From the NCBI GenBank assembly GCA_035646975.1, contig DASROJ010000377.1:1-7725 (forward strand): DNA of 7,725 nt. Direction: 5' to 3'. A program made the position numbers and the translations under genes. The first letter of the stretch is position 1. The number at the start of each line of letters is the position of its first letter. Source of the stretch: DASROJ01 sp035646975. Lineage in GTDB: Bacteria; Acidobacteriota; Polarisedimenticolia; JACPZX01; DASXTC01. The notes below the pieces were generated by a model. It ran no database searches. It saw only the letters and a list, made by a program, of their open reading frames with translations, and was not told the DNA's origin. This document shows, in pieces, positions 6,470-7,725 of this stretch.

Positions 6470-7651
6470 ATGAAACACTCCGAGGACGGGCCGGGCGGCG
6501 ACAGGACACGATTCGAGACCATCGCGGTTCACGGGGGCGAGCGGAGACCGGGCCCCGAAGGCTCGGTGGTCTTTCCGATTTACCAGGGCACGGTCTACTC
6601 GCATCCGGCGGGCACCGATTACCACGACCTGAAATACATCCGGCTCAACAGCACCCCGTCACAGCGCTACCTGCACGACAAGCTGGCCGCCCTCGAAGGG
6701 GCGGAAGCCGCCCTCGCCACTTCATCGGGCATGGCCGCCTTCAGCTCCAGCCTGATCGCCCTGCTGAAGAAAGGAGACCATCTTCTCGCCGGATCGTGCC
6801 TCTATGGCGGGACGTACGATTTCATCACGCAGCATGCCGACGGGCTCGGCGTCACCTGCACCTTCGTCGATGCGCAGAACCCGGGCTCGTGGGAGGCCGC
6901 CGTGCGGCCGAACACCCGCCTCTTCCTGACCGAGACGATCACCAACCCGCTGATGCGTGTGCCGCCGCTCAAGGATGTCGTGTCGTTCGCCCGTCGTCAC
7001 GACCTCGTCACCCTGGTCGACAACACCTTCGCCAGCCCCGTGAACTGCCGTCCCCTTTCGATCGGCATCGACCTTGTCTTCCACAGCGCGACGAAGTATC
7101 TCAACGGACATTCCGACCTGGTGGCAGGCTGTCTGATGGGGCGGGGCGAGGTCGTGGAAAAAGTCCGAAGGACGCTGAATCTCTTCGGTGGCTCGCTCGA
7201 TCCGCACGCGGGATTCCTGCTCGCCCGGGGCATCAAGACGCTCGCCCTCAGGGTCAGGGCGGCCAGCGCGAACGCGCTGGGGCTGGCGCGATTCCTGTCG
7301 CAGCATCCGAAGGTCGCCGCGGTGAATTATCCCGGTCTGGAGACGCACCCGGACTACAAGCAGGCGCGCGAGGAGCTGTCCGGCTTCGGCGGCATGCTGA
7401 GCCTGCGTCTCAAGGACGGGGTGCCCGCCGTGGAACGGTTCATGGCCGCCGTGCGCATCCCGACCATCGCGCCGAGTCTGGGCGGCGTCGAGACCCTCAT
7501 GACCCGGCCGGCGATTACCTCCCACGCCGGCATGACCCGCGAACAACGCGAGAGCGCCGGCGTGACGGATGACCTGGTGCGGATGAGCTGCGGTATCGAG
7601 CACACCGAGGATCTCGTGGAGGACCTCCGCCAGGCTCTGGCCGGATGCTGA
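6470..7651 (+). CDS. Cys/Met-metabolism PLP enzyme (cystathionine gamma-synthase/lyase family)
   Basis: 393 residues, typical of the gamma-family (CGS, CGL, O-acetylhomoserine sulfhydrylase, methionine gamma-lyase). Visible motifs: KYIRLN (55-60), whose Y56 and R58 match the Y-x-R that contacts PLP phosphate across the dimer; SSGMAA (85-90), a phosphate loop; Y112 (LYGGTY), stacking on the cofactor; D184 (VDNTFASP); K209 (SATKYLNGHSD), the Schiff-base lysine; SLGGVETL (336-343); and R371 (VRMSCGIE), the substrate carboxylate Arg. The usual GNPT after Y-x-R is replaced by STPSQ, marking a divergent transsulfuration subgroup. Methionine gamma-lyases carry Cys two residues after the stacking Tyr; here it is Gly114, which argues against a true methionine lyase. 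The general reaction is beta- or gamma-elimination/replacement on a sulfur amino acid or activated homoserine; which one is unresolved. It is the second gene of the operon after the decarboxylase, in the cytoplasm. Confidence 0.9.
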   Translation: MKHSEDGPGGDRTRFETIAVHGGERRPGPEGSVVFPIYQGTVYSHPAGTDYHDLKYIRLNSTPSQRYLHDKLAALEGAEAALATSSGMAAFSSSLIALLKKGDHLLAGSCLYGGTYDFITQHADGLGVTCTFVDAQNPGSWEAAVRPNTRLFLTETITNPLMRVPPLKDVVSFARRHDLVTLVDNTFASPVNCRPLSIGIDLVFHSATKYLNGHSDLVAGCLMGRGEVVEKVRRTLNLFGGSLDPHAGFLLARGIKTLALRVRAASANALGLARFLSQHPKVAAVNYPGLETHPDYKQAREELSGFGGMLSLRLKDGVPAVERFMAAVRIPTIAPSLGGVETLMTRPAITSHAGMTREQRESAGVTDDLVRMSCGIEHTEDLVEDLRQALAGC

Positions 7652-7667
7652 ACGGGCCCCCGACGGC

Positions 7668-7692
7668 GGCACCCCACTGGTCGCGGGGCGCC
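7668..7692 (+). terminator. Hairpin after the two-gene operon
   Basis: GGCACCCC (7668-7675) pairs with GGGGCGCC (7685-7692), seven pairs with one A-C mismatch and a 9-nt loop, starting 17 nt after the TGA stop. A 12-base palindrome (CGGGGC/GCCCCG, 7684-7695) overlaps its right arm. There is no T-run. Probable 3'-end structure, weakly supported. Confidence 0.35.
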
Positions 7693-7725
7693 CCGGCGGT
7701 GTAGCCTCAGGCGATGATCGGGAAC

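Noticed and set aside
6470..7651. Specific call as methionine gamma-lyase
   Set aside because: The characteristic Cys after the stacking Tyr is replaced by Gly114, so only the family-level name is supported.
7702..7725. Start of another gene at ATG 7714 with a TAGCCT -10-like box
   Set aside because: TAGCCT sits 6 nt before ATG, which would suit a leaderless start, but only four codons (MIGN) are visible and no -35 is seen. Cannot be supported.
1..7725. tRNA or rRNA genes, CRISPR arrays, insertion sequences, phage or attachment sites
   Set aside because: I looked for repeat-spacer patterns, transposase motifs, terminal inverted repeats with target duplications and tRNA-like arms and found none.

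Overview
The window is a high-GC bacterial chromosomal segment with five protein genes and short structured spacers. The standard code applies, since TGA ends three of the genes. The organism cannot be named from this sequence alone. A secreted M36 peptidase with appended beta-sandwich domains and a DSDGD-type metal-binding loop, ending in Cys-Pro, suggests a Gram-negative environmental lineage such as Acidobacteriota or a relative; this is inference. The second gene looks like an outer-membrane beta-barrel, which also implies a diderm cell.

Left part (1-3407, plus strand): the window opens inside a large secreted M36 (fungalysin-type) metallopeptidase, of which the last 649 codons are present. 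A 325-base non-coding stretch with GC-rich inverted repeats follows. Next comes a gene for an outer-membrane beta-barrel protein whose export signal peptide and barrel are in one frame but separated by an in-frame TGA at 2373-2375, two codons after the predicted cleavage site. This is the most unusual feature of the window. It may be a nonsense mutation, an assembly error, or a recoded (selenocysteine) codon. A compact hairpin 16 nt downstream makes recoding worth testing but does not prove it.

Middle (3408-3539): a strong 15-bp inverted repeat lies between the convergent barrel gene and the regulator gene and probably serves as a two-way 3'-end structure.

Right part (3540-7651): a MocR-type regulator (GntR-like DNA-binding domain fused to an aminotransferase-like PLP domain, minus strand) is divergent from a two-gene operon on the plus strand. 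That operon encodes a group II PLP-dependent decarboxylase-like enzyme and a Cys/Met-metabolism (cystathionine gamma-synthase/lyase family) PLP enzyme. All three proteins belong to PLP fold type I. The roughly 100-bp divergent spacer holds overlapping promoters for both directions and repeated TTGAC-type half-sites. The likely logic is that the MocR protein senses PLP or an amino-acid adduct and controls both its own gene and the operon. The substrates of the two enzymes cannot be fixed from sequence. The last 74 bases hold a hairpin and perhaps the first codons of another gene.
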